This document shows positions 34,940 through 45,570 of a stretch of DNA of 64,000 bases, one piece after another. Source of the DNA: Limnoperna fortunei. Taxonomy: Eukaryota; Mollusca; Bivalvia; Mytilida; Modiolidae. A program made the translations under genes and the position numbers. The notes under the pieces were generated by a model. It made no database searches. It was not told the DNA's origin and saw nothing but the letters and a program-made list of their open reading frames with translations. The stretch covers positions 46,015,599 to 46,079,598 of the forward strand of contig OX104125.1 of the NCBI GenBank assembly GCA_944474755.1, given 5' to 3'. Numbering within the stretch: position 1 is the first letter of the stretch; each line of letters begins with the position of its first letter.

Positions 34940-36235
34940 GACCTGTAGATGTTTATGGTATACATGCAATACCGTCTTACCTGTAGATGTTTATGGTATA
35001 TGTAATACCTTCTTACCTGTAGATCTGTATAGTATACATGTAAAACAGTCTTACCTGTAGATGTTTATGGTACACATGTTCTACCGTCTTACCTGTAGAT
35101 ATTTATTGTAAACATGTAACTCTGTCTTACCTGTAGATGGTTATGGTACACATTTAATACCGTCTTACCTGTAGATGGTTATGATACACATGTAATACCA
35201 TCTTACCTGAAGATGTCTATAGTACACATTTAATACCGTCTTACCTGTAGATATTTATCAAGTTTCAAGTTTCAAGTTTTATTGATACACTCAGACACAG
35301 TATTACATGTGTTACATGAGGTCAAATCATATAAATACAACTTATATACAAACAACAGAATGAGTATGAGCAAAGTGGTTTAGGTAAATACGACAAAATC
35401 ATAACAATAATACAGACATTTTTTTGATAAATAATGACAGGTTTTTTAATACCTTGACATTACAAAGTGTTAGGAGACCTTTCATTTTTTCGTAATTTGG
35501 ATTACTTGTATAATAATTTGGAATATATTTTGCTCTAATGTCCATTACAACATCATTTTTACATTGAAAGAGAATGTGGAATTCATTTCCTAATCCTAAT
35601 TTATCGTACACATCTTATACCGACTTACCTGTAGAAGACTATGGTACGCATGTAATCCAGTCTTACATGTAGATGTTAATGAAACACATGTTATACCGTC
35701 TTACCTGTAGATGTATATTGTACACATATAATGCCATCTTACATGATGATGTTTATGGAAAACATGTTACACCATCTTACCTGTAGACGTTTATTGACAA
35801 ATATAATGTTTTACCTGTAGATGTCTAATGTACACATGTAATACCGTCTTACCTGTAGATGTTTATGATAAACATGGAATACCGTCTTACCTGTATATAG
35901 TACACATGTAATACCGTCTTACCTGGAGATGCTTATTGTACACGTGTTATACCGTCTAACCTGTAGATGTCTTTGGTGAACATATAATGCCGTCTTACCT
36001 GTAGATGTTTATGTTTCATATGTTATACCGTCTTACCTGTAGATGTCTGTGGTACACATTTTATACCGTCTTACCTGTAGATGTGTATGGTACACATCGT
36101 ATACCGTTTTACCTGTAGATGTCTATGGTACACATTTTATACCGTCTTACCTGTAGTTGTTTATGGTACACATGTTATACCGTCTTACCTGTAGATGTTC
36201 GTGATACACATATAATGCAGTCTTACCTGTAGATG
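34940..36235. repeat. 38-bp minisatellite array, about 25 copies
   Basis: Unit built on 'cttacctgtagatgtttatg' followed by 'gtacacatgtaataccgt'. It abuts the 53-bp array directly at its left end and the foldback complex at its right end. A 339-bp LINE 3' fragment (35260-35598) splits the array. Units vary mostly in the 'gtttatggtacacatg' part, while 'cttacctgtagat' is nearly invariant. Confidence 0.95.
35260..35598 (-). mobile_element. 5'-truncated LINE insertion in the minisatellite
   Basis: Flanked by the 7-bp direct repeat 'atttatc' (35253-35259 and 35599-35605). The left edge, 'aagtttcaagtttcaag', is the repetitive 3' end of a non-LTR element. The minus strand (35399-35611) reads a 70-residue C-terminal tail with the pattern GLGNEFHILFQC...KYIPNYY...NPN...LKNLSLFIKK, typical of the region after the reverse transcriptase in such elements. 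The first codons of that frame belong to the flank, so the element itself has no start. Confidence 0.85.
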
Positions 36236-37129
36236 TAATGTGTAAATAATTCTATTCATGCTGTCATATATATATATAAATTAATATTAAGAACTTTGAT
36301 TAAAAAAAACCACTTAAATTACGTCATCTGAGATAATTTATTATCTGATATTTTCTCTGATCGGACTACTTTCGGTATCCAATTTAAACAAACAAGCGTC
36401 CTCTTAGCGTATCTTAAGGGAGAGAGAACCGTGTTTGTTCTCTATCGCAATTGTTTATAGTTAAATCGATTGAGATTTCAAATAAAATATAATTAAATAA
36501 AAAAAATTGGGATATACAAAACCCCAGATTCATTTGGTATTATATTTTGTATGTCCATTGGCTTTCCCGCCAAGTTACTTTTGAGTTCCAGATGGGTTTC
36601 TGCAACTGTTTTCCAGCTTTAAAATCGCAACGATTATTTATGAGAATACTAGGTTTTAGGAAATTATCTATATGTAAATTACGGCGACTCCCTCAAAAAC
36701 TTGACTTTGTTAAGTTCGTGAGTAAATCGCCTTTGATAACTTTTCTAAAAACAGTGTATAATTTTATAACAAATACAAACTCATGACAATTATGTCCATG
36801 TTTTGGTGAGATTTATACTAATGGTTAACTCAATTTGGCTCTGTTTTTACTCGGGAAATTGAAAAAGCCTGTAATAGCACGCCTTGGAAATCACAATTTA
36901 TCAATTAACTAAGATTATTATTTCTCTTAAGTTCATGTTTACGACTAACAACTGCATATAGCTTCGACTATCACATATAAATGACTGGCAATAATCTCTG
37001 ATAGTACATAAAATTCGACTCGCCTGACATATAGAGCTGAGCACAAATCCTTCTTTACCTTATATATAAATGTAGGGTAATTATTGAACAAGCTATATTC
37101 TTCTCAAAGTACCTATTTCTTCTGTAAAT

Positions 37130-37699
37130 GGCCGATTTCTGGTACAGATGCCACAGTACAGATGAGCTCACACGTTCACATCTGTACTTGCTGCGTCATC
37201 CAATCAAAACGCCAGAAACAAGAACGTTGTTATGGAAGCATAACAACGTTCTTCTATGACGTTCTTGTTTCCGCCGTTCTGATTGGACGTCAGAGACAAT
37301 GGAGTCTACAACAATGTTATAGCGATGTGAAAGTTGTTGGTTTACGGAAGAATAATAGGTTCTTTCATACGTTTTTGGGAAAGACCGGTTGATCTTTTAC
37401 GAGTGATAGAAATTTTATGCGGAACGAGCCAAAAGACATAAAAATTTCTATCACGAGTGAAAGATCACACGGACTTTCCCAAAAGCGCATATAAGTACCT
37501 ATTTCTTCCGTAAACCTACAACTTTCAAATCGCTATATCCTATAGACTCTCCATTGTTGTAGACTCCATTGTCTCTGACATCCAATCAGAACGACGGAAA
37601 CAAGAACGTCACACAAGAACGTTGTTATGCTTCCATAACAACGATCTTGTTTCTGGCGTGAGCTCATCTGTACTGGGGCATCTGTACAAGAAATCGGCC
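37130..37699. repeat. About 570-bp central palindrome
   Basis: Left arm from 'ggccgatttct' at 37130; right arm ending 'aaatcggcc' at 37699. Both arms contain the 28-bp self-complementary 'aacgttgttatg...cataacaacg' segment and the 'gataga.atttt' segment near the centre. The arms have diverged by indels, so it is not freshly made. Confidence 0.88.
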
Positions 37700-37705
37700 A
37701 TTATA

Positions 37706-37859
37706 GGATTAAACACTGGGTTTTAGAAAATTATCAATGTGTAAACTCCGGCGACTCACTCACAAACTAAATAAAGTCCGAAGGACTTTATGTCAAGTTT
37801 GTGAGGGAGTCGCCGGAGTTTACACATTGATAATTTCCTAAAACACAGTGTTTAATCCG
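37706..37859. repeat. 154-bp near-perfect palindrome
   Basis: Left arm begins 'ggattaaacactg', right arm ends 'cagtgtttaatcc'. The arms share 'aattatcaatgtgtaaactc' and pair with only a few mismatches around 'aaagtccgaaggacttt'. A decayed relative lies at 36645-36775. Confidence 0.92.
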
Positions 37860-38390
37860 TATAATTCTGTGAAATAATAGTTGTGATTTTTAAAACAGCA
37901 AAAACAGTTACCGAAACCCATCTAGACCTCAAAACGTACCCAGGCCGGAAAGCGTAGGGATATGCAAAACATAGTACCAAATGAATCGCGGTTCTGTAGA
38001 TATTGATAGGAAAAAAAAACAAAATGAAACACTAAATTGTATTTATATTATATTTTATTTGAAATCTCAATCGATTTTAATTGGAAATCATTGGGGCAGA
38101 GAAAACATTGTCCCTCTCCCAGACGATACGCTAGGAGGACGCCATCTTGTTTACATTGGATACTGCAAGTAGTCCGCTCAGAGGAAATATCGATATATAA
38201 ATTATCCGAGAAGACGCCATTTAGGTGTTTTTATCCAATCAAAGCACTTAATATAAATAAATTGCAGCATGAATAGAATTATTTCCGTGTGAACTTTTAC
38301 TCGCTCCACTTGCGAAAAGACATAAAATTTCTATCACTCGTGAAAGATCAACCGGTCTTTCCCCAAAACGTATGAAAGAACCTATTAATC

Positions 38391-39199
38391 TTAGTTAATC
38401 TTTTAACATCTGTTTGAAAGCCAGATGGTGCGTTTCGAAGACTTTAAAATGGTAAATTTGCTAAAAATCCAACCTAAATCGTTTGAAAAATTTGTCATTA
38501 TAAACACAAAAAATTAAAAATTGTATGAATCAGCCTCAGTGGATATTTAAATTTAGATGGAGACTGAAAATCTAACTGTAGTCACGTGACTGCAGTAAAT
38601 GAAGCTAATCAAGCTTTCTGTAAAATCTGCATGGATGACGAGCGGCATGCAATCAGTTCTATTGAAATTACTTTTTTAATCATTGATGTCAAATTGGGAC
38701 GTTTTACGCTTTGCTTTCAGCGGTTCTTTGTGAAATCTCTATTTATCACGAGTGCTTAAAACCGCGAATAGATGTAATGTGAAAAGTGATTTATTCCGAT
38801 TGCAAGTTGCAATTGGAACTTGCTAATGATAGATGCAAATGATCAAGGCCGTGTTACAACTGAAGTTACAAATAACATTTTTTGTATCATAAATTGTACG
38901 TTAAACATATAGCCGATCAGATGAAATTGTTGAAGATTGATCTCATGCATTTTGCATCTCACATCTCGCTTGAATTATTCATAGCCAAAATAACAATGTT
39001 TTATGCTGTGTAAATACCAATATAACGATATCATGTTGATAGAGCATTATGTCCGTCATATTAATCATCACGTAGATAATAAATATTGTATTAGAATATA
39101 AAAACAACACAGAATATGTTTCAATTAAGGTGTAAGAAAAGTGAACGTTCGACAATTATAGAAAGTCTATACTGAGACATACACTCACGACAGACGCAA
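38391..39199. other. Intergenic DNA, nothing recognised
   Basis: No gene or repeat recognised. Confidence 0.35.
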
Positions 39200-39620
39200 G
39201 GCATAACACATAGAGAAGAAACCAAAAGAAAAACACTAACTAAAATTGAGTAACCCGAACCCAATAAAAACTAAGTGCTCAAGACGAATAATTAGACACA
39301 GATAGTGTTACCTACACTCATTAAAAAGTCGAATAAAGAAATGGGAAAACCTACATATGATCCTTAACAAACTTGTGTTTTATTTTATTCCAAATATAAA
39401 AGATTACACTTAAAAACGATAATTGAAACAATGACATAATCCTCGTGGTCGGTGTTTCCTCTAATTAGACACAGATAGAGTTACTCAGAGTTTTTAAGAA
39501 GTCGAATGAAGAAAACAGGAAAAACCCACATATAATCCAGAAAAAAACTTGTGATTTATTTCTTTTCTAACAATAAAAGGTTACAAAAAAAAACTATTAT
39601 AGAAACAAGTGCATAAACTC
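39200..39620 (+). repeat. Dispersed repeat (family R1), duplicated
   Basis: 'gagtaacccgaacccaataa' and 'aattagacac' mark this family, which recurs at 41290-41500, 44830-44880 and 52225-52320. Here the second half is tandemly duplicated: 39285-39445 and 39465-39620 share 'attagacacagatag', 'aagtcgaat' and 'cttgtg.ttttatt'. Confidence 0.7.
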
Positions 39621-39934
39621 CGTAGTTCTTTGGGTACTGTTGGCGTTTATCTTCCGGCTAACGTTCCCTTGTAATATCTACGTGTACTTTGTTCTCAGAT
39701 TTTTCTATCTTTTGAAAGCTCCCGATTGAAACATGTTTAACTGATTGTATATCCGAAGATTGATGCATAATGGATAAGCAAACCAAACGCTGTGCCAATA
39801 TGGCTGCCATCTGCACTGCTGTTCATTTCATAAAACCTGGCTTATAGCGGTTTAAGTCTGAAATATTACTGAAAAATGTCTCTTCAGTCTTCATAAAATA
39901 TCGCCATTTAGTTTCGTTTTATGTCACTTTTAGA

Positions 39935-40085
39935 CATTTCTATATCATGGCATACAGTTTTTATTGGTGAGGAGGGTAAGAGAATTAACGAATTGAGCAC
40001 ATGTTTCCCGAATTCAAACTTAAACTCACAGCACCATTGGTGTCACTCCTGTGATCAATAATCCATAACTATTTACCGAAATTAC
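39935..40085 (-). mobile_element. Degenerate SINE fragment
   Basis: 'ctatatcatggcatacagtt', 'tttattggtgaggagg' and 'tgtgatcaataatcc' fall in the order expected for a reversed SINE, but most of the rest is unrecognisable. Confidence 0.5.
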
Positions 40086-40284
40086 TGTGCTCTACATGCT
40101 ACTGATTGAAAGATTTTACGTAAGAGTAATTGGTTAAAAGATGTCCAATTGTGCTTAAATCTTCACATGGTTAAGTTTGAGGTGATAAAAAAGACAAAAC
40201 TGTCACAAATCAATAATTAAAAGTAATAGTTGTTTAATTTCTTCTTCATAGGTAAATGTCTTTATTTAGATGCGCAGATGATAT

Positions 40285-40377
40285 TATACAATTATCACCC
40301 TAGTTGGTGTGTGACCCGGTGATTTCTTTCCCCGGAGAAAGTAAGGTCACATATCATCTAGGATTATAACTGTTATA
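40285..40377. repeat. Foldback, about 33-bp arms
   Basis: 'tataca..ttatcaccctag' at 40285 pairs with 'ctaggattataactgttata' ending at 40377. The inner part 'gtgtgacc'/'ggtcac' and the G/C-rich centre 'ccccgg' make a compact imperfect hairpin. Confidence 0.75.
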
Positions 40378-40957
40378 TTATATCGAATATTTAAATGAAA
40401 ACAATTCAATAATAATTGCAACATATTTTGGACATTTTAACCCTTTTCCACAGGAAAAAATATAGCCCATACAATGTAGACAGAAATATGTTAACATATA
40501 CTGTACTGTTTTGTTTGAATGTTTTATTACGTACATGTACATTTATACAAACATCTCAATTTTGTAAATGTTTCCTGTTTTTATGCACTTGAAGATTGAT
40601 GGACACCAATTGTTTTCATTTAAATGGGGCTCACGTGCAAAATCCAACTGCCCAACGATTACCGGTTGACCCAGCTGTTAATTTAAGTTGTTATCCTGCC
40701 CAGTAAAACAGTGTATTTAAGATTTTTGTCATGAAAGGCCTGACCCCAAACCATTCTCGGTAACGTGTTTAGAAATGTTACGCTTCTTGCATGATAAGGA
40801 GCCCATTTCGCGAAAAAAAAAGAGTAGGCGCGTTGTAGCCGCTTAAAATTTTTTTACCATCATAATCATTTTTTGAGAATCAAGGATTTGGTGTTACAAT
40901 TTTTATAAATTACACGTAATATCAGGGATAAATGATCATTTGCAAGTGGTATTTTTC

Positions 40958-40958
<1 letters not shown>

Positions 40959-41001
<43 letters not shown>
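40959..41001. repeat. (TTGA)n microsatellite
   Basis: About ten TTGA units in a row. Confidence 0.97.
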
Positions 41002-41003
<2 letters not shown>

Positions 41004-41289
41004 CAAGTAATCAAACATAAAATCTATTTGCGAAAATAAATACCCAATGACGACAGCGACTCAACATGTTAAACCTGTTTTTTTTAATTTAGTAAATTTG
41101 GTTGTGCAACACATTTGCTGTGTAGTTCACGGATGCTTATCACGTGACAAAAAGCCTACCCTGTATAAGCCCCTAACTTTGCACAAATGTTCCATTAAGA
41201 TTGATACGCCGGTTAAGCAGTATTTAAGAAAATAGCAAAGAAAACCGACCGAACAACTAGAGCCAAAGCCAACGGACAGTTACAAATCC

Positions 41290-41500
41290 GGATATAGACA
41301 AACACAACACAAAAACCAAAAACATAAAACAGAGAGTAACCCGAACCCAATAAAAACCATGGGTGCACTCAGGTGCTCCGGACGAGTAGACATTGCCTGC
41401 ATCTAATTAGACACCCGTCGGGTTACTCATTGTCTTTTCTAGGGAAAAGTCAAATCCAGGAAGAGGAATCACTACCTATGATTCAGCGAAAATGTCAAAT
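41290..41500 (+). repeat. Dispersed repeat (family R1)
   Basis: Contains 'gagagtaacccgaaccc', 'ccatgggtgcactcagg', 'ctaattagacac' and 'acctatgattc' in the order seen at 39200-39400. The 70-codon ORF across it is a by-product. Confidence 0.7.
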
Positions 41501-41639
41501 CGTATTTGAGACACTGATTTCCCATAACGATCAATTAAGTCGTGGTGACGACCATAGAACTTCTGGAGAGATAACATCAACCTAGGTACAACAAACCCTT
41601 GTTTGAGTAGTTTAGCAGTCAACAGCTATATATAGAACG

Positions 41640-41770
41640 AGATCAAGTAATAAATGGATAAAGTCATAAATTACGGAAGTGGGATGGCCCAGTAGGCGGG
41701 AACTTGTGATTGTGAATGGTATGAAAAGTGGGTAGGGACGGAAAATATAGTCTTTTATATCGGCCATAAT
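41640..41770 (+). repeat. Possible R2 fragment
   Basis: Scattered resemblance to 7211-7340 ('gaacgagatcaagt', 'ggtagggacggaaaata'). The match is weak. Confidence 0.3.
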
Positions 41771-42382
41771 GCGCCTACTTTTATTTTTAAGGACTTTACC
41801 CTAGAAGGATCGTGGTATTTTCCAAATACATTACCATTCTTTGCAAACAGTCTATTATAACATGACAATCCTTAAACGTGATTTCAACTTTTTGCGCAAT
41901 CAAATCGATCATTACTCTTGCATAGTCAAAACATTTAGCAAAGTTTCTTACCAACAGTTCATCACTGAATAACACCATTTTAACAAACAGATAAACAGAT
42001 AAATCTACACGAAAACTGGCCTACGTTCTGTCTGGGATCTGTGTAACTAGTTGATTTATAGGTTCGTGGTTGTATTCCTATATTGCCTAAAGTACTAATT
42101 ACATGATAACATAGCAACAGTTAAGGGAGGATACCAGGTCAGACGTCACAAATAGTCATTTATCAAAACCGAACGACATACATGTGGGTAAAAACTACAA
42201 TAAACGTAATTATTACGTACTAACCCAGGAAACTAAAGAAATAAATATATCTTTTTCCAGACATGTTTGACAATTCAATTATGAAGGGTTAGTGTCAAAG
42301 TACATACTCTCGATAGCGAAGAAGAGGGAATTAGACAGTATTCTTCTACCGAAGATGAATAACGTTATGGTCAAGTTAAAGT

Positions 42383-42458
42383 GTAACTCGAATTCCAACT
42401 CAAACCCGAAATCTAACTTGAACTTTAACTTGAACACTTACTCTAACTCTAACTCGAT
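42383..42458. repeat. Hexanucleotide-like repeat, AACTCN type
   Basis: Twelve or so degenerate 6-bp units (aactcg, aactca, aacttg, aactct). The + frame reads alternating Asn-Ser/Asn-Leu. The flanking frame is short, so I treat it as a simple repeat rather than an exon. Confidence 0.8.
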
Positions 42459-42459
42459 G

Positions 42460-43092
42460 ATCACCCAGACCCAGTATATTATCACCAATCAGTGCGCTGC
42501 TTAATTCACTGTACAAATTAAGTGTTACATGTCAACTTTACTGAAGAGCCAATCGGCTGATGCCGAAATCAAAAGTAGTACTTAAAAGAAACAAAGTAGT
42601 TCTACTTTAACTTTGAAGAACAAGTCATTATCCTTAATGAGTCTGTTTAAAAGTTGTTCAGTCATTATACAAGTGAGATAAATCCACTATTAATTATTTC
42701 AATTATTTTTTTGTACGTAACCTGTTTCTATTCACCTGTATGGCAGGAACTAGCTTTAGATGTGATGTCTACAAAACGTTTTTTAGAAGACTTTTAACAT
42801 GATATTTTTTAGCAAAGACGCGGTATTTTGAGGAAATATGATTGTCACTTAAAGTCAATAAGCCGTTTTCACGAAAGGATAGTAAGAAATATCATATCAC
42901 GTGATATATGGTGTCACGTGATTTATATTTAGGGCACTAGTCTCAACACAGACGCGGCGCAGAACGGTAACACCCACCCCCCCCCCCAGTCAGGTTTTGC
43001 ATCGTCGTCCTTAAAATTCCACCTCCCTATATGTGAGTGATTAAGATCGGTACTCGCAATATAGGACCACGTGGTCAGGTTACATGTAAAAT
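42460..43092. other. Intergenic DNA, nothing recognised
   Basis: Contains two CACGTGA-type short palindromes (about 42895-42920) and a C run near 42976-42988. No gene was recognised. Confidence 0.35.
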
Positions 43093-43106
43093 TTCAATTG
43101 GTTGTG

Positions 43107-43374
43107 TTTTTGTTTGTTTGTATGTTGTTTTACGCTATTTTCAGCAATTTTTCAGCTATATCATGGCGTCCAGTTTTTATTGGGGGAAGAAGCTGGAGTA
43201 CCTGGATAAAACCCTCGACCTTCGGTAGGAAAACTGGTTCCTTGTCAATTAAGATTGGAGTAGAGATCGCCCTGCCCGCAGTGAGGCTCGAACCCGCAAT
43301 CTCAGTGTTCACAGACCATGTGATCAAAAATAAACAAACTACTAGTACCTTAACCACTCGGCCACCGAGGCCCC
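43107..43374 (-). mobile_element. Full-length SINE with target-site duplication
   Basis: Reversed copy with tail side, complete central domain, B box ('ctcgaacccgcaatc') and head ('cggccaccgaggcccc'). The 14-bp flanks 'ttcaattggttgtg' (43093-43106) and 'ttcaagcggttgtg' (43375-43388) differ at two positions and fit an aged target-site duplication. Confidence 0.92.
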
Positions 43375-43519
43375 TTCAAGCGGTTGTGGCAAGTAGTTGC
43401 TGAGAAAACTGTTACGAAAATTTTCTTCCATTGATCACTAATGTTGAAAATTGATCAAGTCGGTAAACAGAAAGTAGATATGCGACAAACCTGAAATCAG
43501 TACTCGCAATATAGGACCA

Positions 43520-43640
43520 CATGGTAGGTCACATATAAAATGTCTAGTGGTTTGTGATAAGTAGTTGCTGAGAAAACTGTAACGAAAGTTATGTTGGGGG
43601 CGGAAGGACGGAAGGACGGACGGACAGATATACCCTCTCT
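43520..43640. repeat. Short duplicate plus GGAC-rich tract
   Basis: 'gtactcgcaatataggacca' at about 43501 repeats sequence at about 43052, on the other side of the SINE. 'agtagttgctgagaaaactg' likewise occurs at about 43393 and 43560. A degenerate (GGAC)n tract lies at 43602-43625. Confidence 0.6.
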
Positions 43641-44407
43641 TTTTTGAAGGACAGACAAAACCATGGTTAAACAAACACGAAGACAACAATAAAACAAACA
43701 GTCACGCAACAAAAAAAACAAAACAAAAACTGAGTGACACTTACCCATTCAAACTGGGGTTAGTGCAGGTGCTACGAAAGGGTAACATAAAAAAATCTTA
43801 TATAATTCATTACATTTCCAGCCGTGAGAAAAATAGGTTACTAACCTTTTTGTTAGTGCATTTTTGCAATTTTGAGTAATAAGTTCTTCTTCCGGTTTCC
43901 AGGAAGTAAGGATAAAAAGTTTTGCTGTCACAATACCACCAACTTTAGATCGCCAAGTATGTTTCACGTTCCATCATAAAATTTTTAAAGTGATATTCAT
44001 ATCTTTTCCCCGTTGAAGATACCTTACAGCTTTTTGTCTCGACAGTATAGTCCAACAAACAATTACGTAACTTTTTTAAGGTTTTGCAATCCACGAATAT
44101 AGCCGGAAAACACGAGTCATTGTCCTTAAATAAAAGACAAATTTAATTTATAGGTGGGTTACACTTGATAAAAATTTCATTAGTAAGCAACCGTCACTGA
44201 TAGAAAATCTTTCATAGATTTTTAAAGCGCTGCAAGTACATGTCATTAACTTTTAATATAAAATCCATGCATAAAGGGGCGGGGCATAGTCGACTTCTGT
44301 ACTTTTTTGTCAGAGCGAAATAAAGTTGGCATCGACCAATTGCGGTATTGTACATTGTGCACAATAAAGTCTTACATAAAACTAAGACCGACAAAGTGTT
44401 TTGCTGG

Positions 44408-44675
44408 TTTGTTTGATTGTTTAAATGGTGTTTAGCCCCATTTTTCATTAAATTTTCAGCTTTATTATGGCGCCAAGTTTTTATTCGGGGAGGAAGCCGG
44501 AGTAGCCAATAAACACTCCGACCTTTGGTAAGAAAATGGCGATCCTTGTCAAGTAAGATTAGAGTCGAGTAAACCTTGCCCGAAGTGACTCGAACCCGAA
44601 ACCTCAGTGTTGACAGACCACGTTATCAATAGCATACGAACTACATGTACCTTAACCACTCAGCCACCAAGGCCA
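44408..44675 (-). mobile_element. Full-length SINE, diverged
   Basis: Reversed copy: 'gtttgtttgattgttt' tail side, 'ggaggaagccggagtagcc', B box 'actcgaacccgaaacc' and head 'cactcagccaccaaggcc'. It is more diverged than the 43107 copy. Confidence 0.9.
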
Positions 44676-44829
44676 CTCAATCTATTAATAAAAAAATGAA
44701 AACTAAAATAATGACAGTCCCGGTCGCCTTTAAAAAAATGATATTTAATTCGGATAGGTTGAAAATGCCTCCGCCCCCTTATTATGGAATATCGATTAAT
44801 TAACAAACTGAGTTTTCTTCACGAACTAA

Positions 44830-44890
44830 AACTAAAAACCATGGGTGCACTCATGTGTTCAGGACGAGTAAGCAGTGCCCCACGTCGAGG
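44830..44890 (+). repeat. Dispersed repeat fragment (family R1)
   Basis: 'aaaaaccatgggtgcactca' and 'ggacgagtaagcagtgcc' match 41355-41400. Confidence 0.6.
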
Positions 44891-45099
44891 TATAATATTG
44901 TTGGTTTTACTCTATTTGGAGATAAAGGCCTGACGTGATCGGAATTTCCAATCCAATTGTATAATTTGCAATAAAATATGTTTAGAGTATCTTAAATCGT
45001 TTAAAATTGTGAGTAATATCCTAATAACTAATATAGTATGGACACATTGTAAATGTTATCTATCTCTCTTCCAGATATTAAGGAAACATGTTCGTTTTT

Positions 45100-45570
45100 A
45101 CTTTAGGTGTCAAGACACTAAAGGGGACCAATCAAATTTGGAACATATAAGAAAATAGTACTTAAAAACAAAATAGTCCTGTTTATCTTAGTGTATATTA
45201 AAAACTACTAACTGGATTTTAATGAATGAAAGTTTTTTCTGAAAGGTGAATATATTAGAAATATTTTGAGTCCTAACTTGCTCTGTTCTAATGGTGTTTA
45301 GTATGTTTTATGTCACATGCACTACATGACCTATAAACCCAGATTTTCTGAAAAGAAAGAGCTATTTTTAGAGTGGGGTTTACCCCGGAAGCTGGTTTTC
45401 TCTTGGAAGGTTTTAAAGAGGTCATGAAATTTTGAGAGAACATAGGCCTGTCACGTACGATTCTGGATATATATGATGTCATTCAAGTTCCACTTAAGGT
45501 AAAAGAGATGCGCTAATTAAAAAAATAACAAATTTAGTAGAAAATCTTAAAGAATTGGATTAGTGTTTAG
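45100..45570 (-). repeat. Dispersed repeat (family R3), copy 2
   Basis: Inverted counterpart of the intronic copy at 14320-14781, collinear over about 460 bp. The 64-codon minus-strand ORF inside is not conserved in the other copy. Confidence 0.8.

Larger units (their letters stand above)
36243..38390. repeat. Nested palindrome / foldback complex
   Basis: The outer arms 36243-36645 and 37860-38288 are inverted copies sharing 'aataattctattcatgctg', 'atcgattgagatttcaaat' and the region around 'gattcatttggtacta'. Inside lie a degenerate palindrome at 36645-36775 and a strong one at 37130-37699 centred near 37425. The latter has arms with 'ggccgattt', 'gatgagctcac' and 'aacgttgttatg', plus small hairpins of their own. 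A near-perfect palindrome at 37706-37859 is centred on 'aaagtccgaaggacttt'. 38300-38390 repeats part of the central palindrome again. No transposase is visible. It is probably a composite of foldback-type elements. Confidence 0.85.

Noticed and set aside
34940..36235. CRISPR-like array
   Set aside because: The 38-bp repeats are contiguous with no unique spacers, and the DNA is eukaryotic; it is a minisatellite.
37084..37392. 102-codon + strand ORF
   Set aside because: It is one arm of the central palindrome; the frame follows from palindromic sequence and has no conserved features.
36243..38288. LTR retrotransposon
   Set aside because: The long repeats are inverted, not direct, and there is no gag/pol, primer-binding site or polypurine tract.
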